Part shown: piece by piece, positions 35,966-50,192 of the stretch
Layout: each line of letters begins with the position of its first letter
How positions within the stretch are numbered: position 1 is the first letter of the stretch
Assembly: GCA_025642065.1 (NCBI GenBank)
Contig: JAODUP010000127.1
Span: 1,266,001 to 1,330,000 of the forward strand
Direction of reading: 5' to 3'
From: Paralvinella palmiformis
Taxonomy: Eukaryota > Annelida > Polychaeta > Terebellida > Alvinellidae
DNA length: 64,000 nucleotides
Notes under the pieces: generated by a model
What the model saw: the letters and a program-made list of their open reading frames with translations, nothing else
The model's database searches: none
Told to the model about the DNA's origin: nothing
Position numbers and translations under genes: made by a program

Positions 35966-37926
35966 GCCACTGACCTATCGTGGACAAACATCATGGACAT
36001 TAAATATTATCCATTTGTTTTTACATTTGGAGCTGACCCAGGCCTATATTATGATCTGATCCAGAGGAAATTAAACTGTTTTAGAAGTAAGTTATGGGGA
36101 GATCCACTGAGATGGTATTAATTAATAATCAATTAACATCTTTATATTGACACTGAAATCATCAATATTGAATATTATTCATTTTTACCTTGTTTGCATG
36201 TTCAAAGTTCAGTCGAGCAATTAGTATTTATTCAATTTAGGCGAACGTTCCCTTAATGACGTTGTATCATTATGATTAATATTATTAGCATTATTGTCAC
36301 GTGGATAAAATATGTATGCTCTTCGTTCAGTGCAAAAGAAATCATATACTAATCATATGTTATCTTTCTGTATTGATCTTGTATAGACGAGATAAACCAC
36401 CATCTTCAGAGATAAGTTGTTTTTGGTCACCTGTCAGCGGGTCGACTCAGTAATTGAAGGTGTAAGTGAAGCATTTATATTTATCAGCCTAACAGCTGTT
36501 GACTTTGATATGTGGCACGTAAGGAGCACAGGGTGTGACATATGAAGATGATTCTATCTGGCCATTAGACGAGCAACACGATCCCGACTGCTGACAAATC
36601 ACCGACTTATTACGCTCGTGTGTCATCTGGTCGTCCAGATGGCGTACTTCTGGAAGACCGATGATGATGAATATGCGGCGATGATGTAAGCCGAACTTTA
36701 AATCTCTTCCGGATCGTTGATCACGTCACGTGTCAGGCTGCTACAACATCGCGGAACACATCAATACGGCGCTGTCCGCTCCAACAATACCAATAACGAA
36801 AACGGCTACTTTAATGGCTCAATGTTGTCTTTAGGTGAGCCAATTGTAATCAAAGATAGGCGCGATTTCGGTGAGATCAGATTAATCCTTTGTAAAATGT
36901 TGCCACATGGAATCCCTCTTTGTTGCCATTAACGTCATTCTAGTTGGTGGATTCACTATCTAGTAATACTGAAGTGTCGTCTCTCGGTGCCCATTACCTG
37001 TATCTTGTCGCATTCTAAAACATTTGTTAACGATTATAGTGCCTGTATATCGCGATAGTTTATCTTATCCAACATCCATAGATGTCAGACATTACGAGGA
37101 TAATGATGGTTTTGTCGACGATATCTGCGTGATGGAACAGTTTTCATCAAGTCACATCGGCAATGTCAAATTATATCTCTGGCGTGAAATGAATCTCGCG
37201 TTTTAAGATGGACAGCTTCGTTATAGAGAAACGCTATCGAAGCCGTTGATATACGTCTAAAATAATGACATATTTGTTTCTTTGTTGTGATGAAGTATTT
37301 TCCTGGCCATTACTGTAAATATACCCCCCCACCCCCTTAGGGATGTACGAGATTCTACCCTTCAGTCTGCCAAGTCGGTGTGTTATAATACCTGATCTCG
37401 GTTATCTTTCAATTAACGTTGTTTACGTTATGTTAGAGACATGACAGAAATTCATAAGCAAACCATCCGGCCGTTGCTGTGCTTTAAAATAACAACATCG
37501 ACTCGATAGTACGAAGCTCTTGAGCAATACTAAACAATATTTTGGCTTGGAACCTCGCGGCATCGCTTTTTCTACTTCAGTTTGCTTACAAATTGGTTTC
37601 CAAGACGAATCTGTACTAATGCAGGTTAACTTGTCCTTTCGACATTATGTTTTAAATGATCATTCAAAAACTGTGGTCTTTTCAGTGGATTCAATATTAT
37701 CATAAAGGCTGGAAGTACGTTCGGCTGTAGATGTGATGCCAGAGGGATATTTCCTTGATACGTTAGTTGTCAGATAAGTAGATCCGTAAAACTGATGTAT
37801 GTTAAGTAATCTATCAAATAGAATTAAATTACTGTTTGTATTTAATTGTTTTCTGTGTAAATAGCAGATACGTTTTAGCGTTGAAGTTGTCTTATCGCAA
37901 GAATCCTCTCTTTTCCGTATTCGTTC

Positions 37927-38279
<353 letters not shown>

Positions 38280-38436
38280 TTGGCAGTGTGCCATCTATAC
38301 ATTGATATGTCTATCTAGAAGAAAACGTTCATTGGCTGTGATGTAAATAATTTGATAAACGTCCAAATGACGTCTAATAATAATACAAAAATATAACTAA
38401 TAGACGTAAATATTGGTCGTATTAATAGACCCATTG

Positions 38437-39269
38437 CATGATGACATCAAAAACCAAAACAAACCAGGTGCGCTTTGCATTGTAGGATTTATAGGGGGTC
38501 CGCTGAGCGATAATACCGTGATAATCCCGCCAATTTAACCTTAAACGTCAATGTTCCGGATCTGTTATAATCATGCCAAAAACTAACTCCTGCGTACCGT
38601 ATTGTCATGCCACTAGTAAGCGATATAAACATTTAAGGTGGCATGTGTTGGCCGTGGGATGAAACACTGAGAAAGCGTTGGGTAGTTTTAATTCGAAATG
38701 ACAATCTGCGAGTCAAATTTTTATAATTACAGTGTAAGGATCGACTGAAACAGTGAAAGGCACAAATAAAGTGTAATTTAACAATATAATTATCCATCAG
38801 ATCATAGATAATAATATTGGTAAATAAAGTGTAATTTACCATATTATTATATCCATAAATAATAAATTAAATTTACCAATATACTGGACTCTATTCTTCT
38901 TCTTTTCGTTAAATATAATTTTAGTGTGATTTACTATGAACATTACATTTTAACAGTCTTTGTTATGTGCAGTGAATATTATTGTAATATGGTTTACAAT
39001 GTTGAATACCACACTTTACTATCATTTATAAAGTAGCAATGACTTTCAGTTTTGGAATACGATTTTTCAACAGTGCCGGCTTTTTCGGTGTCGAAGCACA
39101 GTTAAACAGTACGCTGAAGTAATTTTTTAGCATGATTATAACAGATCCGGAACATTGACGTTTAAGGTTAAAATGGCGGGATTATCACGGTATTATCGCT
39201 CAGCGAACCCCCTATAAATCCCACAATGCAAAGCGCGGCTGGTTTGTTTTGGTTTTTGACGTCATCATG
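38437..39269. mobile_element. P-superfamily-like element with long inverted arms
   Basis: 833 bp. Arms of about 136 bp are near-identical inverted copies that begin CATGATGACRTCAAAAACC. The Drosophila P element also begins CATGATGA (from memory). Each arm ends exactly 136 bp in at an ATG. The left ATG (38573) opens a THAP-like peptide, MPKTNSCVPYCHATSKR, which breaks at a frameshift and resumes as DETLRKRWVVLIRNDNL to about 38725. The right ATG (39133, minus strand) opens a diverged copy of the same start. P transposases carry an N-terminal THAP DNA-binding domain, which supports the superfamily. The 8-bp flanks do not match, so a target duplication is not shown. Confidence 0.78.
38573..38725 (+). 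pseudogene. THAP-domain remnant inside P-like element
   Basis: ATG followed by CVPYC, the zinc-binding cysteine pair of a THAP (C2CH) finger. After a stop at about 38660 and a +1 shift comes ETLRKRWVVLIRNDNL, the usual THAP segment that contains the invariant Trp. It ends at TAA near 38722. Rest of the transposase is absent. Confidence 0.7.
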
Positions 39270-39539
39270 CTTCAGGCTTATTGTCAGTTAACATGTAATA
39301 AATATAACGAGGTAGCTAATATTGTGAAATATAAGAATCTTGAAGATATTTCTATTACGCAAACCGACTTATTATTGGTCATGTGACTCCATGAGCTATT
39401 CATTCCATCACGTACAGCTCACACTCACAAAAAAAGGTGGAAGTCGACTTAGTAATTCGTGTTTCTTTGAAGTTTAGAACCTATTTGTGTTTTATGGCTA
39501 GGTCTTCTGAAAACTATCAACTAACTTTAGTATCTGTGA

Positions 39540-41075
39540 GGGATGCGCTTTCGTGTAGCTATTATCTATCGGTTTCATTCAACTAGGAAACATGCTGCAG
39601 ATTGTTTCGGAGCAGTTTGGAGTCCGTCGAGTCTCTCACTGTCAACAATGATCATCTGCTAATCGTATGTGATTTCAATATGTATTGTGATTGCTAGTGG
39701 GATACAGAAATACTGACGTCGGCAAATCTCGGGCAACACGTGCAATACCGCATACATAGACATAGTCATATCTTAGATCTCGGTGAAGATTACATTTTCA
39801 TCAAAGGATGTGTCAGTGTCCTCCATCCTGTCTGATTATTTCCTCATTAACATCGATGTATATTCACAAAAGCAATCTTTTTTTTCTCTCAGTATTTAAC
39901 ATATTCAAAACTGACTCTTATTTTATATACGACTTGTATGTCATACATGGAAGAGGATTGACAGGGATGCTTTTCTTGCTGATCTGAGGCTCCCTCATCT
40001 GGGAGTCTATAAACCGGATATTGATAAACTGTGATATATCTATGATAATACATTGGGGGTGGGTGTGGGGCGGTGGTACTGTAGTTGAGCATTTATCTCT
40101 AAAGATAAAAGAAATGCCAACAATACTTTTATTTCGATGGTACAATAGGAATATATATAAAAAATTACTGTGAAGACATTTGGTGAAATTCAAATTATAA
40201 CTGTGCCTGTGTAAGGTCAGAGTAGCATAATATTAAGGTCGGGACTGACAGGATAAATGAAAGGATTGTTTTCCGTGTTGTACGTAATTTACTACATTAG
40301 GATATGATTATCCTGCCAGATAATATTAACTCAGGCATAAATATGGCCCGTTGTTTTAAAAATTACTTCTGTTAATAGAAAGTCAAGATGTTCTGATAAG
40401 CATATTTACAAATATAATTAATGAATCATTATCAGTGAGGGTGTTTTCTCCAAGATCCACGAAAGTTCTCCATGTAAAACTATTAATAAAATTAATGAAA
40501 AATATTATTTATTTGATTTCATCATGTTATGTCAAATACACAAAGAAACATTTGGTGAATTTTTAATGGCCCATAATGAGTTAGTGAAGATATAGGAATT
40601 ATTTTTCAGAAATGTATTAATATGAATGTACGTATCATATCAGTATGCCGAGCTATCTACTACCATCTTCAGAACATCCACTGTCCTAAAGTATTCTTGT
40701 CACGCACAAAATCTATTACAATGGTCCTTGTTTTATTACTCTCCTTACAGACTATTGTAACATCCTATTATACCTTATATCTAATTGTCTTCAGAAAATT
40801 TAAAATGATGCGGCTTATAGATAAATACCTAGCCTTCATAAACTTGATGGCTACAGATGAGTTAGCATATCAGTTTCAATATTTTACTAATAACCGACAA
40901 CCTGAATACCTGAGTGAACTCATATCCGATTAGAAAGTCATCCCGAACAGTCAGATCATCCAGTATAATATTATTACAGGTATCAATGTATCGGCGTAAT
41001 AGATAAGACGATTGGGAGTTTAGTTACAGCTAAAAGGGTTAATTCTTTTCTAACCATTTGATTTCCTCTAAAAAG
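39540..41075 (+). mobile_element. Second decayed LINE (endonuclease and C-terminal remnants)
   Basis: Endonuclease pieces: VNNDHLLIVCDFN near 39640-39680, ANLGQHVQYRIHRHSHILDL near 39725-39780, and FIKGCVSVLHPV near 39800-39830. Much of the reverse transcriptase core is gone. C-terminal pieces: DYCNILLYLISNCLQKI near 40745-40800, PEYLSELIS near 40900-40930, SRTVRSSSIILLQVS near 40940-40990 and WEFSYS near 41010. Many stops and shifts; old copy of the same broad class as 31260-34560. Confidence 0.75.
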
Positions 41076-41875
41076 GAATGCTTTGCTGCATCATTGTCCA
41101 CGTCACCACAATGCGTCTACTGGAAAAATCGAAGCAGCTTACGATATAAGCATTTCGGTCCAAATACAATCTGGTCAAGAGATTTCGTCAAGAATGAAGC
41201 TTGAAATGATGATTTATTGGACCAAGGCTATTTTTACGGGAGGGAGGGAGCTAGCTACAGCAAACTTATATTATCTGACTCATCAAACGTTTCTTATCAT
41301 TCAAAAAAACGTTCCAAATTTAAGTACTATAGTTGACAATTCTGGCAAAACATTACACATTCAATTAAAATCTAGACATTTGTATTTACACAATATACGT
41401 ATTCTCTCACACCCGATCAACCAACGGTCCATTTCTGTGAGATGACGAAATTTGATTTTTTTTATATAAAGGTAAATAGGTGGCTATTTGGGATTAGGTG
41501 CGAAATATTACTAGAAATGGGTCGAACAAAGAGTGGGGCCGTTTAGAAAAAAGGTGTTTTCATGACTTCTAAATCCCGTAACCCGAAATCCGTCCGTGAC
41601 TAATTTATTTGCGCTAAATGGCTAGAACTTCTAAAATGTCACTGCGTTGTCATTTAAAATGGCCATTCCAATTATTTGAAACTCAGTAAAATAATAACAA
41701 ATAGTCCGTTTATCTAAAGTCTACTTTGTTACTTACTCAACTGTAAACGAAATTAACCTTTATCATTATCATTGAACGCCATGAACGGTCTCAAAGATTA
41801 TTATTATTATTATTTGTATAATTATAGCTGAATATTTTCACAATTCTTTTATGAATCCAAACTGTCGTAGAACAA

Positions 41876-42026
41876 GTAAAAGCAGTAGTAGTAATTGTAG
41901 TAGTAGTAATAGTAGTAGTAGTATTAGTAGTACCAGCAGTAGTAACTGTAGTAGTAGTAGTAATTGTTGTTGTTGTTATTGTTGTTGTCATTGTAGTAGT
42001 AGTGATAGTGGTAGTAGTAGTTGATG
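41876..42026. repeat. (AGT)n/(TTG)n trinucleotide array
   Basis: Interrupted GTA/TTG units for 150 bp; the minus strand reads as a Thr-rich open frame, which is an artefact. Confidence 0.9.
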
Positions 42027-42964
42027 TAGAGATTATAATAGCTAATTGTTGATGGAACTTTCCAATTATTTCGATGTGGAACTTGAACAACTTTTGGGAC
42101 ATGACATCGTCAACTGAACATCAAGATGTGATTTTTTGATCACTGCTAATCATCCTTCACCAACTCGTCGACTCCCGACAAAATGTCATCAGAGATGGAT
42201 GTCAGCAGATCAGGAAATCGCAATTTGTGATCAAATACCTGACATTGTTCGGTTAAAGGTCGACAACGATCCTGATTAATGCGTTACTCGTCCTTCCAGC
42301 GCTTGTCAATCAGTCCCTACTGAATAATCGTCCCGCTGACGAGCCTACCTGCAAGGACATGCGTGGGAAGGGGATGGGAAGATGGTTAGAAGAAGTGGCA
42401 GGAAGTGAGGAGAAGCGAGCGAGATTGGCGGTACGCCGAGCTATCGGGAGCAGCACAAAGAAAACTTCGGTAGAGACTAATCTACGCCCGAACAGAGGTG
42501 TACTTCGTGGAATATGCTTGATTAAAGCCAAGTGAAATGACATCGAATTGGACGGACGACTGGCATTGTGAAGATTTGGAGACCAAAACAACCTGGCTCT
42601 TTACCTGGCTTTCGATTACGGTTCAGTCTGCTCGCCCGATTACGTCTCGAGTCCAGACATACGACGAAGACCGTATAATTGGTCGGGATTTGGAAACTGG
42701 CTGGCGCCCTCTGGCGGTCCACTTGGATATCGGCGTCGAAGACCAGCCTTCGCTGTAGACGGCGCCACCTGTACTATATTTACGCAGTAAGGAAATTTAA
42801 CGGAATACGCATATTACTACTGGTATATGGAAACCTTTAATATGGAAAGTGTTGGCCATTTTAAACACGACCGTATCTATTCTGATGCGTATATTATGCG
42901 TTCATTATTTACACTAGGTGGGTTTACTGTGTCTGTTGGATATTTTAACCCGTGACCTATAGAT

Positions 42965-43071
42965 GATAAAATGGTGACTGACTGACTGAATATCTGTCTG
43001 GCTGACTGACTGACTGGCTGGCTGGCTGACTGACTGGCTGACTGGCTGACTGACTGACGGACTGACTGATA
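42965..43071. repeat. (GACT/GGCT)n tetranucleotide array
   Basis: About 26 units of GACT and GGCT. Confidence 0.9.
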
Positions 43072-43158
43072 TAAGTATTTATTTACTAATGTTGCTACAA
43101 GTATTATTTTGCCTAGGGAAATATCGACACAAGATGAAAAGTATGAGTACCGATAATG

Positions 43159-43162
43159 AAGC

Positions 43163-43216
<54 letters not shown>

Positions 43217-43217
43217 C
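43159..43217. repeat. (CTG)n(GAT)n trinucleotide array
   Basis: Eight CTG units then about eleven GAT units. In frame it gives poly-Ala then poly-Asp. Confidence 0.95.
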
Positions 43218-45042
43218 GATAACTCACATATACAGACATCTATTAAATTGATATGCACCCCATGCTTTATCCCCGCTCAGACACTCTTATAAACATCATA
43301 TTGACTAGCGCGTGTTAGGAACGAACTAATTAACGGCAAAAGGGCGTTTTTAAATGGTTAAACTCAGTTGAGAACTAAACGACAGTTTAGCCGTCAACGA
43401 TAAGTCACCTGTCAGAACATCACCAAGAGTGTAGGAGGTACCAACTAACATCACAACAATAAACATACTTCAACCCGTTAACCTTCACCGCCGTCAACGG
43501 GGATGGTTCCCGGAGAATCAACACCCCCTAATTCCCCCCCCCCCAACCCCCCGGACAATTCTCTCCCACCAAAGAAACAGAGTAATTTAGCGAGGGAAAT
43601 GGCTCTCTATGGTAGTTGAACATCTACCTTGATGACGGCTGACGTCGCCTGGCAGTTGCCGGGCGGCGGCAATTGGACTAGACGACATATATTGGGCTTC
43701 TGTACCGAACACGAGCTAAGTACGCCCTGTCAAGGTGTCGCTGTGTGAAATAAACGAGTCGACGACGTATAAGTTAGACGTCTATTTCGTATTTCTAGAG
43801 ATATCATTTCAGGTAGCTCGATTGTCCTGTCTACTTCTACTGCCTATGTAACAACCATATGGCAAATAATGAAGATTTAATCCAGGGTTTTTATTTATTG
43901 GCGGAGATCATTGAAACGAGCTGTACTGTTCCAATCTCGGGGCATCTACAAACTTAGTTCGAAATGCTGAAAAGTGGATGTTGTTTTCTCCAATGAAAGT
44001 TTGAACGGGTCAATTCTGTGTTGTTACACTTCTGCCAGCAGACACAGCTTAGAGCTGGTCAAGACCAGGCTACTGATATTGTTACATGTTAATGTCGAAA
44101 CTGTTATGTTGTTGTTGTTGCTGTTACTGATGTTGTTGCTCCTGGTGGTCGTTGCCATTTCAGTCGCCACTGATTAAAACACGTTTCAGTCGCTGGGCAA
44201 CGTGGACTAGTTAGGGACCTATTCCTTTCCTGGGCTGAACGGACAAAACGAGCCGTGCTTGAATCGTATCACTACATCATGTAACTATTAAGGACGCATT
44301 CCGAAACACGGATGGAAATCCTTAAGGCGAACATTTGACGAGCAACGAAAGGGACCGAAGCCCGTCGTCTCCTGGCATCGCATCACCTAATATAATCTAT
44401 CCTGGTGTTCAGTTCCAAGAAACGTAATCGTGCCTTCCTGGAATTTAGAACCGACGCATATTCGTAGAAGATGCTAAAGCAGTTAACGATCTACCGAGTA
44501 ATATTCGGTCAGGATCAACGTCTCTCGTCTGTCAGGACGAATGTCGAGAGAAGACGCATAGTCAAGGAAGACGAACTGAGCAATAAAGAACGCACTAGCC
44601 TCATCCGATATCGAAACTCTGCATTCTATCGTTCCTTTGTACGCGTTTCGTTATAACCATCAGTTGGCCAGGTGAGTTTACAGATCTCCCCCCCCCCCCC
44701 CGTACCCTGTCATAATTACAGGAAGTGGAAGAACTTTACTACATCCATTGTTCTCCCTCAGATCGATGACGCTCGTGTCGTCCTTGTCCCTTCCGTGTCT
44801 TCCCTTCGTAACGAGGTTTATGTAGCGAAGTGTCTGTGGACAAAATGTCTCGCTATAAATAGCTGACGTGTCCAGTATTGTGCCACTTTAGTGGGCGGGT
44901 GTCCATGTCAGTCTGTCCTGTAGACTGAGAAATATATGTCAACGTCTGATTATACCTCATATATATACAATGAATGATGATTCTGCTTTTCAGATTATGT
45001 TTACTGAACTGCGTTGAAATCTATATTGTGTTTCTGTGTATT

Positions 45043-45044
<2 letters not shown>

Positions 45045-45105
<61 letters not shown>
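45045..45105. repeat. (AT)n microsatellite
   Basis: About 30 AT units. Confidence 0.95.
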
Positions 45106-45110
<5 letters not shown>

Positions 45111-45245
45111 CACACAACGGCGAGACACCAAAGGTCACCTGCCTGGAAACAGTTTCCTAATGAATCGTCTACAGATGGCATTCGTGATTCTCTTTGCCAG
45201 TTCATTTTCACACACTGCTAACCCACACACAAACACGCTCACAAG

Positions 45246-45310
45246 GAGAGATAGATAGATAGATAGATAGAGAGAGAGAGGGGGATAGATAGATATATAG
45301 ATTGATAGAT

Positions 45311-45356
<46 letters not shown>

Positions 45357-45395
45357 TAGACAGACAGACAGACTGTCTGTCTGTCTGTCTGAGAT

Positions 45396-45456
<61 letters not shown>

Positions 45457-45466
45457 AAGTATATAG
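45246..45466. repeat. (GATA)n, (GACA)n/(TGTC)n palindrome, (GT)n, (GA)n
   Basis: Compound array with a perfect hairpin at its centre: 16-bp arms 45358-45373 and 45375-45390 around a single T. Confidence 0.95.
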
Positions 45467-47066
45467 AGAGAGAGAAGGGGAGAAGGGGGAGTGTGAGGGG
45501 GACAGCAGGGAGAGAGAAATTGGCTACATGTAATTTCTAATGATGTAATTAGCTTCCGTGTACTGAATGACATTATTCGTCTACAATGTGGGAACATGTC
45601 AGGTGATGGGTACATTGGTACTTATCTAATGAAATAAGTCGGTGCTTCACAATAAACCTGTCTGATCATACGAGACATACGCAGCTTTCTTCCGTCTTCC
45701 TGATTTGTATACCGCTCCGGGCTGTAGCGTAGATCAAAACGTAGCAGCCATATTGGATTTTTATCTCCTACCAAATCAATCCGCTTGAAAATAAATTGAA
45801 TATACCGAAGACACGCTCGATGTGTGATATTTATCCACTAAATTATGATGTCTGCAATTTGTTGGGATGGTGTTTTTTTTTAATATAACACAAAATCAAT
45901 TATGATCAAAAACAGTATTTATCATTCCGAAATAAATAAAAATCCTATTCAGCTCAGGATTGAATCTAATCACCAGAAACGTGTTTGAATATATATTCCT
46001 ATTTAAATATGATCCCCTTTATTCGGGGCCATATAAATACGCAAGTATTGTATTAACTCCACCCCACCCCCCGTCCCCGTCTCTAACACCCGGTGTGTAA
46101 CACTATATCTTCCAATATATTTTAATAATGAAGCGCGTCTTGGAGTCTGGTCAATGACAGGGTTGCATCGACGTAAGAATCAAATAGCTATTGTCAGAGG
46201 CGCTCTAACCTTGTTATGTGACAGACTGTCTTTAACAGGTCGGCCATTCTCTACAGAAACAATGGCACATCGCTCTGTTTTGTCTGTCCTAGGTTAGTCG
46301 TGGTTAGATGTGAGGCGACATATTATGGCTTTGAGAGAGAACCCTTTGTTGTGATACCGAGAACCAAGAATAATAAACGGTGGGTGTTCGTTCATCTACG
46401 AGGAAGAGCTCATCAACTTGTGCTGCTGCAACGCGGAATTAATGGGCGTTTTGTGTATAGCCTCAGCGCTGGTCAAACAAATATGATCAGATGAAACATC
46501 CCACATAAATAGGTGGTCATAATTTAAGAAAAAAATATTAATAATAATAATAATAGCTTAAACAGTTGAGATTCGATTGCACGCTAAGTTGGTATGGTAC
46601 TTAAGACGAGTGTCACAAACTGAAAATAAGATCTTTCGGTATTCATGATCCGGACATTCTTCCTTAAACATGGCACCAAACGCTATCTGGAGACCTATTT
46701 AAATCTATGCAAATGTTATTTACTTTGGCAAATTAAGCTACGATGACGCGTAATATAGATTATGATGTATGCCCGTATCGCTTAGTTTGTCTGTATGTTT
46801 CTCTGTTTATTAGTCTATGTGTCCGCTTGACATTCAGTCAATCAATCAGTTAGTTTGACAGATAATCAGTCAGCAAATCAGTCAGTCAGTTACTGAATTT
46901 GTTTGCTTTCTTGCCTATTTGTTTTCTTCGTCTGTCCCTTTCTCTATCTGTTTATCCGTCTGTATGCTTCTCTGCCTCTTCGGCAATCAGTCTATCTGTC
47001 TGTCAGCAATCAGTCCGCGAGTCAGTCAATAGGTGAATCATTACTCAGTCAGTCAGTCATTCTGTC

Positions 47067-47084
47067 TGTCTATCTGTATGTATG

Positions 47085-47118
<34 letters not shown>

Positions 47119-47145
47119 TGTATGTATGTATGTATGTATGTAGGC
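47067..47145. repeat. (GTAT)n tetranucleotide array
   Basis: About 17 GTAT units. Confidence 0.95.
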
Positions 47146-47195
47146 ATGCCAGCAGTCGGTAAGTCAGCCAGTCAGTCAATCAATCAGTCAGTCAA

Positions 47196-47318
<123 letters not shown>

Positions 47319-48089
47319 TCATAAACACTATTCACGAGAGGTTAATCTCGTTACCACGATGTACTTTAAATAGAGAGCCGATGACAAAAGCCGTTCTAAT
47401 GGCGTGGTTTGAAGGCGTTCTAATGGCGATAATTAGGTTAAAGCCATTAGAAGTGAAAAGTGTACGGACTGTTATATGAACGGTTGATAGAGTGACTGAC
47501 TGAACGTAATTCGATTACGCTCAGTTCGGCGCTGTTCGGCTCTGATTTAGGCAATATTCCAAAACAGTTTCGGGTGAAGCTGACCATAGTCTCTCGCCCG
47601 TTTGTATCAAATGCTCGATATTTGACGTCCAGATTTCGAAGAGATGATCTATTGCGCGCATGCGCACTTACTGATGGTCAGAACCGGTGAATATTAGCCG
47701 GTGCTAGAAGCCCACGCAGAGAACATCCATCTTTCCCATCCTAAAATAGAATGTCGCTTAGTACTGATTTATCATCATGGCCAAGCAGTCCAACGTAAGA
47801 ACAGAGTCGTTTTAATAAAACTTCATGTTAATCATTATGTACTTCACTTGGCTGGAAAATAGCTTTTCCATTGTACTCGGTATATTTGGTGGGAATGGTC
47901 TCGTGTTAGTAGACTGAAGGTTGTTTTATGTATGGCTGCAACACTAGCGGGGAGACGAGGGATGAATGTGGGGCCAGTTAGCGGCTGTAACAAGGAGTAA
48001 GCAGAATAAATGGCTTCTGGACAGCTTTTATACATATGTTACAATTAACTGTCTACGGAGTTTGTATTCTGTTTTATCTATTTCGAAGT

Positions 48090-48125
<36 letters not shown>

Positions 48126-48261
48126 AAATATTAAACATCTCTTCATATAACACTAAACGTAGAAATACGTCATATATAGATCCTACTCCTGTGTCATTAT
48201 TCATTACATTTTTGGTTACTCTTCTTCAAAGATATATAAATGTGTTACTTGTTCTTTTTAT

Positions 48262-48988
48262 AGGAACAGTTCACCTTCATTTAAAATCTTCATTGACTAT
48301 AACAGACATGTTTACAGAAATTAGAATGATGTCAAAATGTGAAAACGATCAACCACATATTAAACAATCCATTTCAAATTTCTGCCGAATCGAATATAAT
48401 TGATCTGTAACCGCCGCCATTTTGAAGCCAGATACAGACCGGATGTTCGTGAAGTCTGACGTCACTTTATACGAACTGTTTGTATAACCCTGTTATAACA
48501 GTGTTAGCAAGTGTCTGTCAGCCAAGTGTATAATCTCGGAACAAAAAATGTATTTAAGAATATCACGGAAAAACTTCATATTTTACTGAAATGGCGAAAA
48601 CAATTCCTTACAAAGATTGTTTTGCACTCTAGTCAGATCTATGCAAATTAACCGACGACGACATCAGTTAGTAGTAGTCAGTGGGTTGAGCACAAGGGCA
48701 GATAAGGTCACAGGGATGGCTAAGCCAGAACAACTGTGACCTGACTTGATCGCAATCCAGATGGCTACATGATCCTTGTGCCAGTCGACCCCAGAGCTCG
48801 TGACGTTTCTCCTTCCACGCCGTATCGTCTGGCATTCGAGGAAGATGTAATGGTGACCCTGCGGTAATTTCGATTATTCCCTTATATCTACGATATCGGG
48901 TAGAGTTGGTGTTTATTATTGGATTTTTGTTTTGGGCACAATTTTATAAGCACATTTATGTCATATTTTCTGAGGATGAACTGTTTCT
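48262..48988. mobile_element. TTAA-type MITE copy 2, inverted relative to copy 1
   Basis: Ends AGGAACAGTTCACC and (reverse complement of the right end) AGAAACAGTTCATCC match the termini of 32669-33265. The right flank is TTAA (48989-48992) and the left is TTAT. The interior shares ATGTCAAAATGTG, CCACATATTAAA, CGCCATTTTGAAGC and TGACGTCACTT with the reverse of copy 1. It is about 727 bp with no transposase frame. Confidence 0.82.
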
Positions 48989-49951
48989 TTAATAGTTTCT
49001 TTCTAACAAATCATTCTACGCGTTGTTTGTTATGCCTTTTTATTACAAACTTTTTTCAACCTGACCTAGTTATTTGACTTGTCATTTATGTAGCTGTATG
49101 CTCTGAAACTATTTATTTTCTGGAGCTTGAATTTTTTTATTTCAAGAATATATTTGAACGATGCACAGACATTTGCAGACAGAGAGAGAGAGAGAGAGAG
49201 GGAGAGTCAGCGAACGCATATTCTTCGTTGGCTGGTTTAATCAATTTGACAGAAGACGAAGCATACAATTTTTAATTATCGGTAAAACCTTAATTCGATT
49301 TGTTTTCGAATAAATCAGTTTATGTGAGCGTGTTTTTATCTCGTTATTTGCTAATCAGTTTCAGTACATCATCATATTTACATCTTCCTATCTCTATCAC
49401 TCTCAGCCAATAGCCGGTATCGAAATGTTTAAACGTTGTAGACATGTACTTAATGAAAACAATGCATACATACATACATACAATTCCTGTTTTATATATC
49501 TTTAAACAATAATACGCACGCAGTAATAAGCATACATCCGAAGATATCGTGTTTATGGAATGCGCAGGACTGGCGGGCTATTTCTTTTGTTGCGCCAAGA
49601 CCATTGTTAAAAGGACGCCAAAAGGCAGATTATGGAGGGAATACGAAATTACATTCACCCGCTTGGCAAGGACCATTCGCTGTATAAACGTAAGGATCCT
49701 TATCGTACAAAAGAGATTGACTGAGGACACTTCATTGTATTAGGCTAGTCGATCGGGAGAACTTATCGCTAGAGGCGATCAGTCAGTGGGCCGAGCCACT
49801 GAGAGGACAATGCCATTCACCAAACTCAATCTGCTACAGTAAGGTAATGTATGTCATTTATACCTGACGTAGCGCTAATTATAACCATTTGAACCATCGG
49901 CAAGTAAATATCACAAAAGATAAAAACAGGATAGAAAAATGACACATCATC

Positions 49952-49990
<39 letters not shown>

Positions 49991-50192
49991 ATGTGTGCGT
50001 GTGTCGGTTGATCGATTCGTTGATTGATTGATTGATTGAGTATTAATTGCTTTAATATCTCTATACAATTAGCATCAGAAAATATTTAAGAACAGTTAAT
50101 AAATCGTTTTGTTATTGGTGTTCTTTATGTATTGGAGAAACATATTCGTGACGGTGAGGTGTCTTAGCTAATGATTCCCATACGAACAGCTA

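Noticed and set aside
41083..41445. A 120-codon open frame as a gene.
   Set aside because: No recognisable domain or splice context, and it directly follows a decayed LINE.
43089..43292. A poly-Ala/poly-Asp protein.
   Set aside because: The runs come from (CTG)n(GAT)n; no other coding support.
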